From Perkinsus olseni (Eukaryota; Perkinsozoa; Perkinsida), in assembly GCA_013115125.1 (NCBI GenBank), contig JABANN010000243.1, positions 1 through 48,154 of the forward strand: 48,154 nt of DNA. The letters are read 5' to 3'. Within the stretch, counting starts at the first letter, position 1, and the number at the start of each line of letters is the position of its first letter. Positions 19,773-30,442 of this stretch are shown piece after piece. The position numbers were made by a program, and so were the translations under genes. The notes beneath the pieces were generated by a model. That model was not told where the DNA came from. It saw nothing but the letters and a program-made list of their open reading frames with translations, and did no database searches.

Positions 19773-20260
19773 GAAGGTAACAACAACTGCACAACTTTTG
19801 GAACTTGTTCACATTGTAGCTAGGGGTGTACCGAGATGGAAGTTGACTGGCGCGCGAAAAAGGGGCTAAAGTATCACCGCGACGCTTCGAGCGGAAACGA
19901 GGCTACTATGACCGCCACGAGTCGTAGCCCATGAGATGATGGCCTCCTCCGCTCGGCCGATTCGATCCGAATTCGACCACGTCGGGCGTTAATGAGTGGT
20001 CGATCGTTAATGAGTGGTCAATAAGGCTGATAACAGTAGCCCGACTACTGTACACAGTTCAGAGTAATAAGTGATACAATTATCAAACGGTTAACGTCAG
20101 AGTCGGGAAAAACGAGACGTTCCGCGATTGTCAGCACTTCATCATTTGCGTGCTTGCCAGGCAACAAACGTAACAATATCCGACAGATGCTGATCCAGCC
20201 CTCATCAACTCCCTGAATACCACGAAAAGTTGGCTGTATTCAAGCGTTCGTGGAGCGAGC
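19773..20260. other. Spacer between GNAT copies A and B
   Basis: No gene assigned. TTAATGAGTGGTC is repeated at about 19990 and 20010, and a related stretch (TGATGAGTGGTCAATCGTTG) occurs near 22080. A short frame starting ATGGAAGTTGACTGGC near 19838 has a similar start near 21089 upstream of copy B. Confidence 0.35.
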
Positions 20261-20847
20261 TTACTTCCCCTCTATGAACGAACCTATTCTCTCGTACAGC
20301 CTCTTGGCCGGTTTATTGTCCTCCAAGACTCCAAGGTATGCGCCAGCGACTTGGGGCCATGCCCCTTTGATCTGGGCAGCGCTACCAGATCGGGAGTGAA
20401 AACGACTCAGGAAAGCTCACGTATGCAAGTAGCCGCTTGATCATTTCTGTTGCGATTCCTCTTTCCCTCCAGTCCAACTCTACACGAACAGCGAATATAT
20501 AGACCCACCTTTCATGCTGAGGTCTAGTCGCGAGACCATATCCAAGGGAGGCAGCCAGAATCTGAAACACTCATGGGCTTCTCTGTCAGGATTGAGGAGT
20601 GCCAGTGCAAAGTAATGGAGGATTGGAAGCCGCCTGGATATCTTACCTCGGCCTTCCTGGATATAGGGGCCAGGGCTTCGAATGTGCCAACACCGAATAG
20701 ACCCCCGACGCCCTCTCTGAATGTGGCCGGCTGAAACCGATATTCGAGCTGGGAAGCATTAAGTCTGGGTGTGTTGGGGTGGAGGCTTTTGATGGATAAG
20801 ACCATCCAGGGAAGCCACCCCGCGAATAAGAGATTCGGGAGTCTCAT
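20261..20847 (-). CDS. GNAT N-acetyltransferase, C-terminally shortened (copy B)
   Basis: Close paralog of copy C. Exons (genomic): 20647-20847, 20421-20561, then 20261-20371. The N-terminus MRLPNLLFAGWLPWMVLSIK is a signal peptide or anchor. Motif A is WRERGIATEMIKRLLAY and the motif B region LGVLEDNKPAKRLYERIG. Compared with copy C the third exon lacks one base just after the motif, so the frame shifts and stops at IEGK; the fourth exon present in A and C is not read. The GNAT fold itself is almost complete, so it may still fold, but the tail is lost. A sequencing error would look the same. Introns are 85 and 49 nt. Confidence 0.75.
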
Positions 20848-20979
20848 ACGCACAAATTGTGCGGCACAATGGTGGCTCAGCAACTGCATGGACCACGCCA
20901 GAGAATGACGAGGAGACGAATGAGGAATAAACCAAGGTGCGCAGATCATCGTTGGCCTGACGGTCAGTAGTATTCCAGG

Positions 20980-21063
20980 GTACTTCGCATGATGCGAAGT
21001 ACTCTATAGTATTCGACCCAACCCAATAGTATCGATGCGAATCGCATCGATAGGCGGCCTATC
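20980..21063. repeat. Two 23-bp odd palindromes and an overlapping 15-bp one
   Basis: 20980-21002 has arms GTACTTCGCAT/ATGCGAAGTAC around G. 21030-21052 has arms TATCGATGCGA/TCGCATCGATA around A. 21049-21063 is GATAGGCGGCCTATC and shares bases with the second. They lie 5' of GNAT copy B. Confidence 0.9.
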
Positions 21064-22508
21064 ATACGCCTATCATAGGGCCTCACCGCATGGAAGTCAA
21101 TCGGCACGCGAAAGACTGCAAAAGGTCGGGCGACAGCGATTCTGCTCCTTTCGCGCCGCGGAATCCGCTACGTCGGGCAGCTAGCGAGTAGCCGCTGTCC
21201 GCTAGAACTACGAGGAACCTCGAGGGGCTCATCCCTGGAAAGGAAGAGTCCTCGAGATTAGTCGCCCTCTGCAAGATTCCTCGTGAAGTTTTTGCGGTGA
21301 CACTCACTCGCACGCCGCAGGGCCTGCACAGTACAGGCCGCACTGGGAGTAGCACTGTTCGGGAGTTGCTCGTCACGAAGGCCTCCTGTCCATAGTTCAT
21401 AGAAGTGTGAGTAGCAGCTTTCCTCGCAGCAGCCTTCGCCCGTCTTGGAGATTTTCTAGTGGCATGTCTCTCAATCGGGGAGCAGCTTCCTAGGGTTCTC
21501 GTGCCGGCGTCAGAGGCTCTTGAGAAATCCAAATTTTCATATTTGTTTTGGGAGTTGTAGCAAGTTGCTGCTAGCAATGTCGATGTCCTGACTAGCCGCT
21601 ATTCAGGACATGAGTATCGCTAGCCAATAGCACGCTTCGTACCCTCCAAGACTTCATTCATCTGTATGCCGAGGTCTGGCCCTCAGTCTCGCCTTCATTC
21701 AGAAGACAGATTCGAAGATAGTCCGAGTGACGGAAACCCTTCATTGTCACACTCGACAGGCGGGGCGCTTGCCGAACAACATGGCTCGGGTCTAAGACCC
21801 GGGGTCTTGCGCTATTCATCAGTGAGCCTCCAGCGACGCAGTGGAGTTGTTTGAGCTGAGCCTTTCTACTTTCATCCTCGACTACACAGCTTTACCGTTC
21901 TCAACGCTCCCCAAGGATGTGATATCGCCCTATTGAATCTCTTGCCCCTCTGAGAAAGGATTGCTCAGAGAAGAAAACCTTACGTGATGCTAGGCCGTTC
22001 CGCAGTCCGAACGCAGAGCGAAATGATGTGGTAGTTTTTTCCTTCAAGCGGAAGAGTCGTCTTGCCCGACTTGAGCGTTGATGAGTGGTCAATCGTTGGG
22101 CTGATTACAATAGCACGGCTACCCTATGCGGTGTCACATAATTCCTCTCCCATTATCAGGTGAGTTCAGTGTTCAATGACCATATTTTCAGCATACCATG
22201 TTACAAAGTTAGCCGACTTTGCACTGATTTTCGCCGTCAGCTCTCAACCGGCTCGCGACGCGCAAATATTCTGCTTGGTCAATTTCTCGGCTTCTTTGTC
22301 CCATCTTTTGCTCACTCCAATCGTTCGCCAGCGAAGCGAAAAAGCGTGAAATATTTCCTCTGCGAGACCATTTCTCTGATACTCATTTCGCGTTGAACAC
22401 TAGTGATCCACCCAACACTGATGGAACTCCAGTCAGTAAACACCATCCTCATCACTATTCTCATGGCGGGAATCACAGCGCTCGGAATGCCAGAAAATTG
22501 GAAGCTAC
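21064..22508. other. Region between GNAT copies B and C, gene content unclear
   Basis: A plus-strand frame at about 21208-21395 reads KIPREVFAVTLTRTPQGLHS and looks coding, but I could not find its partner exons. A 164-residue minus-strand frame (21083-21577) covers the same DNA, is Arg/Ser-rich and is doubted. A palindrome CGGGTCTAAGACCCG is at 21787-21801 and a hairpin CTCTGAG...CTCAGAG near 21950. Confidence 0.3.
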
Positions 22509-23316
22509 TTATTTCCTCTCATGGGTAAACAGAACATCGAAAAGACGTTCCCCCACAACATCGTTTGTCATGGGCAGAGGCACTACTTGCTGAATTAAAT
22601 TCTTCGGCAAATTAGCAGCCGATGACGAATTGAAATGATAGATGTATCCAAGCATCAACGAAGGAATCTCAGGGATATATACCTAACGGGAATCCGGTGG
22701 CACCGAGCATTCCCTGACTTCTAGAACTTGCAAGGCAAGCTTACTTCCCCTTCATGAACGAAGCCTATTCTCTTATATACACTCTTGGCGCGCCCGTTCA
22801 ATGGCAAGACCCCAAGGTATGCACCAGCGACTTGGGGCCATGCCTCTTTGATCTGAGCACCAGATCGAGAGTGGAAACGACTCAGGAAAGCTCACGTATG
22901 CAAGTAGCTGCTTGATCATCTCTGTTGCGATTCCTCTTTCCCTCCACTTCGTCTCTACAATAACAGCGAATATGTAGACCCACCTTTCATGCTGTGGTCT
23001 AGTCACGAGACCATATCCAAGGGAGGCAACCACTACCTGAAATACTCATGGACTCATCTGCTAGGCTTGACGAGCGACAATGCAACGTAGTGAAGGGTTG
23101 GAAGCCGCCTGGATATATCACATTTGCCTTCCTCGATATAGGAGCCAGGGCTTCGAGGATGCCTCTGTCAGCCCCAACTATGGCAGGCAAGAACCGATAT
23201 TCAAGCTGGGAAGCGTTCAGACTAGGACTGTTGGGGTTGAGGCTTCTTATGGACTGGGCAATCCACGGAAGCAACCCCACCAGAAGCAGGTTAGGGAGTT
23301 TCATACGGACATTCAT
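22509..23316 (-). CDS. GNAT N-acetyltransferase with N-terminal anchor (copy C)
   Basis: Complete member of the tandem family. Four exons in phase (genomic): 23122-23316, 22896-23036, 22745-22852, 22509-22682, about 205 residues. It starts MNVRMKLPNLLLVGLLPWIA, a signal peptide or anchor. Motif A is WRERGIATEMIKQLLAYV; the motif B region is GAYLGVLPLNGRAKSVYKRI followed by GF. The tail has GYIYHFNSSSAANLP and ends LFTHERK-stop, matching the copy A tail. Introns are 85, 43 and 62 nt. B and C are so alike, including flanking DNA on both sides, that they arose by a recent segmental duplication. Substrate unknown. Confidence 0.85.
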
Positions 23317-23710
23317 GGGTCAGCAACTGCGTCGACGGTCCCTGAGACCGCGGGAGAATGACGAGGAGACGGATGCGGAGTAACAGAGGATGTGCAGCGT
23401 ATCGTTTACCTTACTGTTACTCGTATTCCAGGTTACTCCGGATCGATGTGCCCTCACCATCTCTTTCTCTCTCTCTCGCTCACGGCCGCTGTTCGGCCAG
23501 GCGACTCTGCAAAGCCTCGGAGGATTCGACAGAGTTTATAAGGTCAACAATGGAAGTATAAAGAGGCTGACCAGGCCTTGATAGGGAATGTGACGGCCAG
23601 TAGGCCTTAGTCTGCAAACTATACATAGTACACGACAATCAGTGTTATCGTCGGACCAGAGTAAGAAATGTCTTCATTATTCGATAATACAATAGTAGAT
23701 AATAGTACAA

Positions 23711-24400
23711 TGTTTTTTTGTTTTTTTTCTTTTTTTCTTTTTTTTCTTTTTTTTCTTTCTTTTTCTTTTTCTTTTTTTTTCTTCTTTTTGTTTTTTTTCT
23801 CTTCTTTTTCTCTTTTTTTTACAACAACTTCCTCCGGCCGCGGACAGGCGGCACATCACAGGCCAGTCGAATCCGGCGCTCCCATACTGTCCGGTTTTTA
23901 GCATCACCGGGTCTCAGACCTACATCATTCATATCTTGTTTCACCAATTCGATCCATGCCTGTCGGGGCCTGCCGGGTATTCTGGAACTGCTTGAGTGAA
24001 CACGCGGGTTCCAATTCAAGAGTCTGTTGACGATGTGGTCGTCAGGTGCTCTCAATAGGTGACCATGCCATCTCAATCTCCTTGCGCGTAATACGTCTTC
24101 GCATGCAGGCGAACGTGTCCTCACATAGAGCTCACGTGATGGTAGCCTAGTCATTGGAGCCACGCCCAGGACTCGCCTCAGACATATATGGTAAAACGTT
24201 CTGTACATTTGTTCCTCTTCCTTATTGATCGCTAGTGCTTCCGAACCATAGAATAGTGAAGCAAATACCACAGATCTCATGATTACCATCTTTCCGTCCA
24301 GTCCGATATCATGGGACTTCCATATGTCCCGGAGTTTGTGTAGGGCTGCACCTGCAGTACGGAGCAGGGGAGCGAAGGACGCAAATGCCCGATCGACAGT
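23711..24400 (-). mobile_element. Non-LTR retrotransposon (LINE), 5'-truncated
   Basis: The minus strand encodes the C-terminal end of an endonuclease/reverse-transcriptase-type LINE protein: DRAFASFAPLLRTAGAALHK, then VVFASLFYGSEALAINKEEE, then LRRVLGVAPMTRLPSRELYV, RRLRWHGHLLRAPDDHIVNR and a basic PGRPRQAWIEL block ending RGRRKLL-stop near 23819. Immediately 3' on the same strand is an A-rich tail of about 110 bases (T-rich 23711-23820 on plus). The 5' end is missing beyond about 24400, where an in-frame stop appears, as usual for LINE insertions. Clear target-site duplications were not found. Family within LINEs not decided. Confidence 0.85.
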
Positions 24401-24754
24401 CGTGCTTTACCCGGATAAGTTTACGGAGGAGATAAACTTCAATCGATTCATTTATTACTCAGGGAAACATAACAAATACCGTCGATTAAGTGTACGTGTA
24501 TGAGCAGATTCTCAACTACATTAACTACATTCTCACGACATACCTAGCCGGCAGTTCCGAAGCCTCTCGCCTCGGATACGACGTTTGGAGTCATATAGAT
24601 CGAGACAGGTCTGAATCGATAAGATTGTCTACATCGATCACAAAACTATTTAGCGTATTTGATATGAAGGCGATTCGTTGAACAAGTTTATCAGATCAAC
24701 GGCTTGTGAGGCAAGCCTAGTCTGGTCGGCTGACGCTGTCAGAGGCTGTCAGCC

Positions 24755-26013
24755 TTACGGCCGACGGCTATGTGACTTCTCGAATCCGCTGCTACTTTTC
24801 GTCCCCTTCAGCCCTTCAGCCCACTGAGCTAAATCATCATGATTGTCGACCATCCACTCGAGTGCAGTTTCATCCAGAGCTTGCTCTGATTCACCCAACG
24901 CACCCCCGCGGGCTACTCTGCTGGCCGTTCCGACTTTACCGCCCGCTCTACTCGCCGATCGCAGAGATCTCGTAGGATTCGACGAAGGCGAGGATTCGCA
25001 CGGGACGCCCGTTTCACTGTTCCCGGTGTTCTCATTATATACTTCGAGCCCTTCAGCCCACTGAATTAAATCCTCATAATTGTCGACCATCGACTCGAGA
25101 GCGGATCCATCCAGAACCGGCTCTGGTTCAGCTAGTGCACCTTCGTAGGCTACTCCAGTGGCAGCTCCGAGTGTACCGCCCAAGCTCCTCGTCGATTGTA
25201 GTGACCTCGTAAGACTTGACGAAGGCGAGGACACCCGGAACTCGCCTGGGGCGCCAGTCCCACTGTACCCTGTTCCCGGACTGTACGCCCTGGGGATTTC
25301 GTGGTCAAAAGGTAGAGCCTGCCCCGGTTCGTCATAACCGGCCGTGGCACTCAATCTCATTTTCGCAGTTGATTGGTCATTGTCCGCTTCGATGTTCTTG
25401 AAGCTGTTCGGTCGAGAGAGTCGCTCCATTATGGCGGGGCTATCGACCATGCTCGTCCCTTGGCTGACTCGCCGACGCTTGGCAGCCGAGGGAGAGTCTT
25501 CCGAGTATTCGGAGATATCAGAGACAGATTGCCCTCCTGCGTCACCTCTCAGTAGGGACTTCAATACTGGGTATTCCGTGGTATCAGGTGTTCTAGAACC
25601 GCTCTCGTCTCGTCTCAACAAAACGCTTACTTCACCGAGGACCAAGTATGTCTGTGACTTGGGGCCTTGACAGATCCCCGCCAGGCGGGGCCCGCCTCCT
25701 TTGCGTACACGGTCTTCAGAAAATGGTCAGCAGGAAGTCTCGGTTCATCTATGAATAGTTTACGTCTGCTTCGTTTTCCCTCAAACCAGACGCATCTTCG
25801 GCTGGAATCACGGCTGGTTGCTCTTATGGGGTAGCTCAGAAACAGTCCGTCTGGTAAGGCGAAAAGTAGAGACCAAGCTCCCTCTTGCATTGTCAATGTA
25901 ACATTGATGAGGCTAGCGTCGGTCATCGGCAGGCTGCTTTCATAGGCGCCGGGGCGAGGTAGCTCGAGAGGGTCTTTTAGGACATAGTGGGGATTGCTAG
26001 AGATTCTATCCAT
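24755..26013 (-). CDS. Unidentified protein with tandem-duplicated C-terminal module
   Basis: Family unknown. Two exons in phase (genomic): 25711-26013 and 24755-25651, with a 59-nt intron, giving about 399 residues from MDRISSNPHYVLKDP. The N-terminal 110 residues look like a compact folded domain (TMQEGAWSLLFALPDGLFLS). The middle is low complexity with a nuclear-localisation-like PSAAKRRRVSQ. The last part holds two copies of a roughly 70-residue module: each starts Ser-rich with TRSL, passes through GAL-x-E, and ends in MVDN-x2-DL-x-QWAEGL. The duplication is also clear in DNA (about 24808-24995 and 25047-25235). A helical QWAEGL end suggests a protein-binding role, but that is inference. 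Confidence 0.75.
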
Positions 26014-26023
26014 TCTTCTAGGA

Positions 26024-26136
26024 CATAGCTCAGAGCTATGAGCCGCCTAGCTCAGAGCCGGCTTAACTCAAGCCGGTAGTCGGCGTACTAGCTTGGCGGC
26101 GACAGTCGGGACACTAGGTGTCCCACTGTGCGCACA
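26024..26136. repeat. Palindrome group upstream of the minus-strand gene
   Basis: Four within 113 bp just 5' of the ATG at 26013: CATAGCTCAGAGCTATG (26024-26040, one central base), CCGGCTT-AACTC-AAGCCGG (26058-26076), GGGACAC-TAG-GTGTCCC (26108-26124) and TGTGCGCACA (near 26127). They may mark a promoter or 5' UTR. Confidence 0.8.
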
Positions 26137-27508
26137 ATGTAACACGGCATCTCTCCGCGCCGGTTTTAAGAAAAATAAATTCACTCCTCATGTCGCGTTT
26201 TCGCTGGGTTGAGGAATAACCGAGTGAGGGCGAGATTGCAAGATTTTCTCGATAGGGAATGTTCGAAGAGCGGCGGAGAATGGTTGGTGGCAGCTTACGA
26301 GAGATCCCTCATAGATTTCGCAAGCTCTGAATGAGAACTTACCCGCCACTCTGAAGCGGTTTTCCAGTGGTTGGAAGGTTTATAAATACATGGTGTCGAG
26401 TTCATAAGCAAACCAATCTCCGCTTGCTCGGTCTTGGTGCGAGACTTTCCCCTGTCCTCTGCTTTCAGTGGAGCCTGTAGTTTTTCAACTCCCCGTCGAA
26501 GTGTGGTCATGATGACCTAGTCATCAATGTTGTCTTTGGCGGCGAGTACTTCGCCATTGTCACGGTTATTGAATTTTATCGCCGATTTCAATTCTCTCAT
26601 CAAGTTCTTCGAACTGTGGTGGTTGAGTTTGTCTGAGTTGCAATCGGCTGCGGTCAAATCGTAAAGTATTAGCTGTAAAATTCAGGCGAAATCATTCACC
26701 GTTTTCTACGTCATCCGTTCGTGCTTTGCACCGATGCAAGGAGCCTGGCTATTAAGGCTCTTTACTGGGTTTCTCAGGTTGCCTCAAGTTCGAGCCCCGA
26801 TTACTGCGTGATGAAAAAATCTCGATAGCTAAGATCAGATTAATCGTAACTGTGTACCCACCAAAATTTTTCCGAAAATACGGGAAAATTCCAAAAATAT
26901 TAGGATTTTTCAGGGGGGAAAAGTTCGGATCAGAAATTCCCTTTCTCTTTGCCCCACCATGGCGATGCATGCGGGGCAGTTGATCTCTGAGAACAAGCCT
27001 GATCCTGACGAGATTCTGCAGCTGCCGGAGGGCGATGAGCATTTGCATGGCGGAGAGAGAAGGATGTAATGATGGGGTGGAAATTTGGTAATGATTGTCC
27101 GTTTTTTTACGATTTTCGTAATTGTTGCTTTCTCTGCTTTTCGCTGGGAGACCAAGTAGTTTGTTAAAGTTATTATTTTCCTCGCGAAATTCTCGGCAAG
27201 ACTGACTATCATTAATATACCCAATAGAGTCCATAGCTGTCTGTCGTCGCGGTGTGTTGAGTAGGCTGAGAGAGGGAAACGCGCATGTCAGGGGTTCTCA
27301 GAGTCAACAGTTGGTGAGGAAAACGGTTTTCTTCAAAATATGAAATTCATTACTAGGTCTTCGGGACGAAGGTGCGGGGCTCGCGCGACGTCCAGTGTGC
27401 ACTTTACTGTGCGTGAGCCACCCGATTGTCTATAAAAAACTCTCACAAGAAATGCTCGGAATGTGTTGAACACCAACGACGAACAACAGTAATACTGCGA
27501 TACATATT
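26137..27508. other. Intergenic region with a few weak coding candidates
   Basis: A short plus-strand frame near 26959-27069 reads MAMHAGQLISENKPDPDEIL and may be a small gene or last exon; its minus-strand shadow is longer but less convincing. A degraded partial copy of the start of the next gene lies at 27287-27354. Confidence 0.35.
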
Positions 27509-28510
27509 ATGAGTAGTGATGTCAAGGAGGGCTCAGAGTCAACAGTTGATGATGAACACGATTTTCTTCAAAATGTGAAATTCATTACTGAGCGAGTGCT
27601 ATTTGCGGAGCGCTTCATCCCGTATCGTGATCTTCGCGCTCCAGCGAGGTTGGAATTTGATGAGTTTTCGTCGAACTACTCACGAATCCGTAGTTACTAC
27701 GAGCCCGAGCTTCGTCAAGATAATACGGGTACGTTTACTATATGGCTGGAGGACCACACGGCCGCACATGCCTTGCGAACGGAACTCTTGCGAAATCGAC
27801 AAGTCAAGTTCGCTGGCTATAAGGTGACGATCGGGAGTATCTTTTCGTCTGTGCGAGGTTGGGATGTTCAGGTGCCACATCCCTTGGAGAACAAATTGTT
27901 GATGAGAGTGCAAGTGACGTCGCGTGAGTTGGGAGGGGGCATTCTGGCGTGGAGACGATGTCTCGATTTTACCGCTAGCTGAATTTGCGGACATTTTTAC
28001 TAGGATTTTACTGACAGCGAAACGACCGGGGGTTTTCTGCTGGATATATCGGCCGCTACGCTGTGTTGCTCAGAAACTACCCCAGTAGAGGCTATGAAGG
28101 AAGCGTTGAAGTCGCTGAGATCGAAGGGCGATCAGGTACTACCGGGAGGAGGTATCTTCTCTATTGCTCGACCTAGTTTCCGTTTTCGCATTTTTAGTAT
28201 TTTTAACGCGCTTAACCGATCTTTATTACACATCGCTTCGTCCAGTATGAGGGTGAACCGGTTTTTGAGGTGAATTCGTTGAGAGGTTCGTCACCGGTTA
28301 GGACGTATCCTTGACGCGTGCTGATTATCATGGCAATTATAGGTAGCTTCCTTAGAGGTTGATTCATGAGTTTTGCGGAAAAAAGATACGACATGGAACT
28401 GTTTGTGTTGTTGATTGCAGTTGGAGAAAGAGTTCGATCGGTCGTTGAAGGCCTACCAAGGGATGTCTGGAACCGGCGTGACTGCGGCTGCAGGACGGAT
28501 GGGCTTCTGA
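27509..28510 (+). CDS. RPB11: RNA polymerase II subunit RPB11
   Basis: Small core subunit that pairs with RPB3 in the polymerase assembly platform. Exons 27509-27823, 27872-27923, 28074-28135 and 28421-28510 join in phase, about 172 residues. The signature is plain: TFTIWLEDHTAAHALRTELL, then VKFAGYK spliced to VPHPLENKLLMRVQVTS, then TTPVEAMKEALKSL and the C-terminal helix LEKEFDRSLKAYQ. The start ATG is preceded by A-rich sequence. An N-terminal extension of about 75 residues (DDEHDFLQNVKF...) is longer than the usual 15-40. The family's EDHT-LGN motif reads EDHTAAH here. Introns are 48, 150 and 285 nt; the first is in frame and would otherwise insert 16 residues into the conserved YKVPHPLE. 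The related AC19 subunit is less likely because of the VPHPLE block and C-terminal helix. Confidence 0.88.
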
Positions 28511-28735
28511 GTCGACGTTTCCACCACGATCGATTTGGCGTTGAGTGACGAGGCGCGAGATAAATCGACGGCTTTTGGGGTCGTTGACGAGAACATTTTT
28601 CACCAATTCCGTGAAAATTTGCGGGAAATTTACGAAAAAATTCGATACTTGGCTTGATCGACTATTGACTCTGCGAGTTCCTTCATACCACAACTCTCGA
28701 TCATCGAATATTACGAGATCGATTCATGATAAATA

Positions 28736-29650
28736 TTAGATAACGCTGATGACAGTACTGGCGAGAAAAATCAGGGGAAAACGCGCTTCTTTGGACGGTG
28801 GCTCGGTTGAGGCGTCCAACACAAATTTGCCCTCTCTCTCAATCACTACATCGGTGCTGCCATCGTGTCGAATCGTCACCGCGATCCCAAAAGAACAGCG
28901 GACTGGCATGGGCTTCGGAAGCCTCTTGTCGTCTACAATCGCCGGTCTGTACGGACCATCTCGAAGATCCAAGAAGACTTGACATCGTTCGGAGATTTCC
29001 GGAATCTTTTTCGAGGGCGACTGCCGGAGGACGGAGACTGTCCGGCTGTGGATGGTCTCAGAGCTCCCCCGAGCTGACCTGGCCGGGCGGAATCGGCGAG
29101 GCGACCGCATCCCGGAACCGAAGCGGACCATGTATGTCGAATAGTCGGCCCAGACGCCTTGGCGACGGCCCAAGTACAGTACTCACCATCTAAAGACGCG
29201 GGCTCGGGCACCGAATTTTCCGACTCAGGGGCTGAAAATTTCGGATATTCAGGTTTTAAACTACTGCGGATGGCTTAGGGGGTGAACGTGATGACCGTTT
29301 CACGAAAAATCGGGCGAGCGAAAATTTTGGTACATATATATTACTTACTTCCGGAGTGCGGAGGTCCCTGAGGCAAGAGTTGCGTAGAAACAGGGACAGA
29401 GGGGGACGCTTTGGGGACGGCCTAAGTGCGCATCTCATTTGTTGATGGCTGGGGAGATTGCGGAATTTTGGTGATGAGGTTGGGGAATCTTCGGACGGTG
29501 TAGTTTTTTCATGCGTTCTTTCGATGACCACCGACAATGATGATTTTGTCCGCCCGGCCGCGGGACGCTGCAGCAGCGATGCGGAAGGTAGTGGAGAAGG
29601 GCGGCGCTTCTGGGGGTTGGTTTGACTCAATGGGTATACTAGTAGCACGT
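28736..29650 (-). CDS. Unidentified minus-strand gene
   Basis: Not recognised. The last exon ends at 28736 and is convincingly coding: RPAIVDDKRLPKPMPVRCSF, then VTIRHDGSTDVVIEREGKFV and a hydrophobic end LIFLASTVISVI-stop. Upstream candidates are a short exon near 29174-29230 (PESENSVPEPASLDG) and a Ser/Pro/Arg-rich stretch near 29430-29600 (VIERTHEKTTPSEDSPTSSP). Junctions are not firm. It converges on RPB11, with about 225 bp between stop codons. Confidence 0.45.
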
Positions 29651-30442
29651 TGCCTTCTCAGTTATACTTCTGCCCGTTCAGTAAGATTTGGTATGAACGC
29701 GTCTGGTCTCGTTCACTAGAGAGAATGAGAGTACGAGAAATGCTAATCGGTGGACTCTTTTCCGTGATATGGAAAAAATGAATTTTTGACTTGGCGAAAA
29801 ACGTCATTTACGCAGTACGGGTGGAACTCCGGTTATTATTGATAATAGAATTTTCAAATTGCGCACATGTTGGTAGAGACGTGAATTTACCTCCCCGAAA
29901 TGGAATAGGGTTTTGAGCTCGGACGCTGAGAAGACCGTACAGTTATCGAACTTCGTATCATCGAAAGCCTGAGCTTAGGATTCTGGTAATCGCTGTTTGG
30001 TCTTCAATCGTGAATCGCCGTGCCTGGCGGAGTGTGTGAAGTTACCGGTGGAATGGAAATTCCTTTGTGATGAAGAGAATGGGGTCAAACTCGGAGGAAG
30101 AAATTTCCCGAAAATTCGGGCTTACCATGTGACAGTGCAGGATAAACGCGACATTCGGCTTTTAACATGCTTCTACGAGTTGGCATTCTTGAGTGTTTGG
30201 CACCGTAGGAAAGGAGTTTCTCGAGTTAGGAAGTTGATTTTCTCTTCTTATCGAGGACAGCATTAGCTCGAGCGTTGAGCCTCGACGACGTCCACTCCTC
30301 AATAGTAGCTTCCCCCAGGCATCTTACAGGGTACAACAGACACGTTTCTCGCCACAAATGGTGCCACTAGTCATGATACCAATGAATGCTTCCGTGCACT
30401 TTCGCTGTCGATACATGTTTGATTTTCGCTTCTCTTCCCCAG
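29651..30442. other. Intergenic / likely 5' part of the MFS gene
   Basis: No gene could be built. A plus-strand frame at 29997-30266 is open but unsupported by splice partners. The first exon of the transporter gene should lie here, because the exon at 30443 begins with the third base of a split codon. Confidence 0.35.

Noticed and set aside
21083-21577. 164-residue minus-strand frame
   Set aside because: Rich in Arg, Ser and Ala without hydrophobic core pattern; a plus-strand frame over the same DNA looks more protein-like.
23677-23907. Lys/Arg-rich minus frame and Phe-rich plus frames
   Set aside because: They are translations of the A-rich tail of the LINE, not genes.
27503-27982. RPB11 as a single uninterrupted 157-residue frame
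   Set aside because: That frame inserts 16 residues into the conserved YKVPHPLE block and loses the C-terminal helix; the four-exon model restores both.
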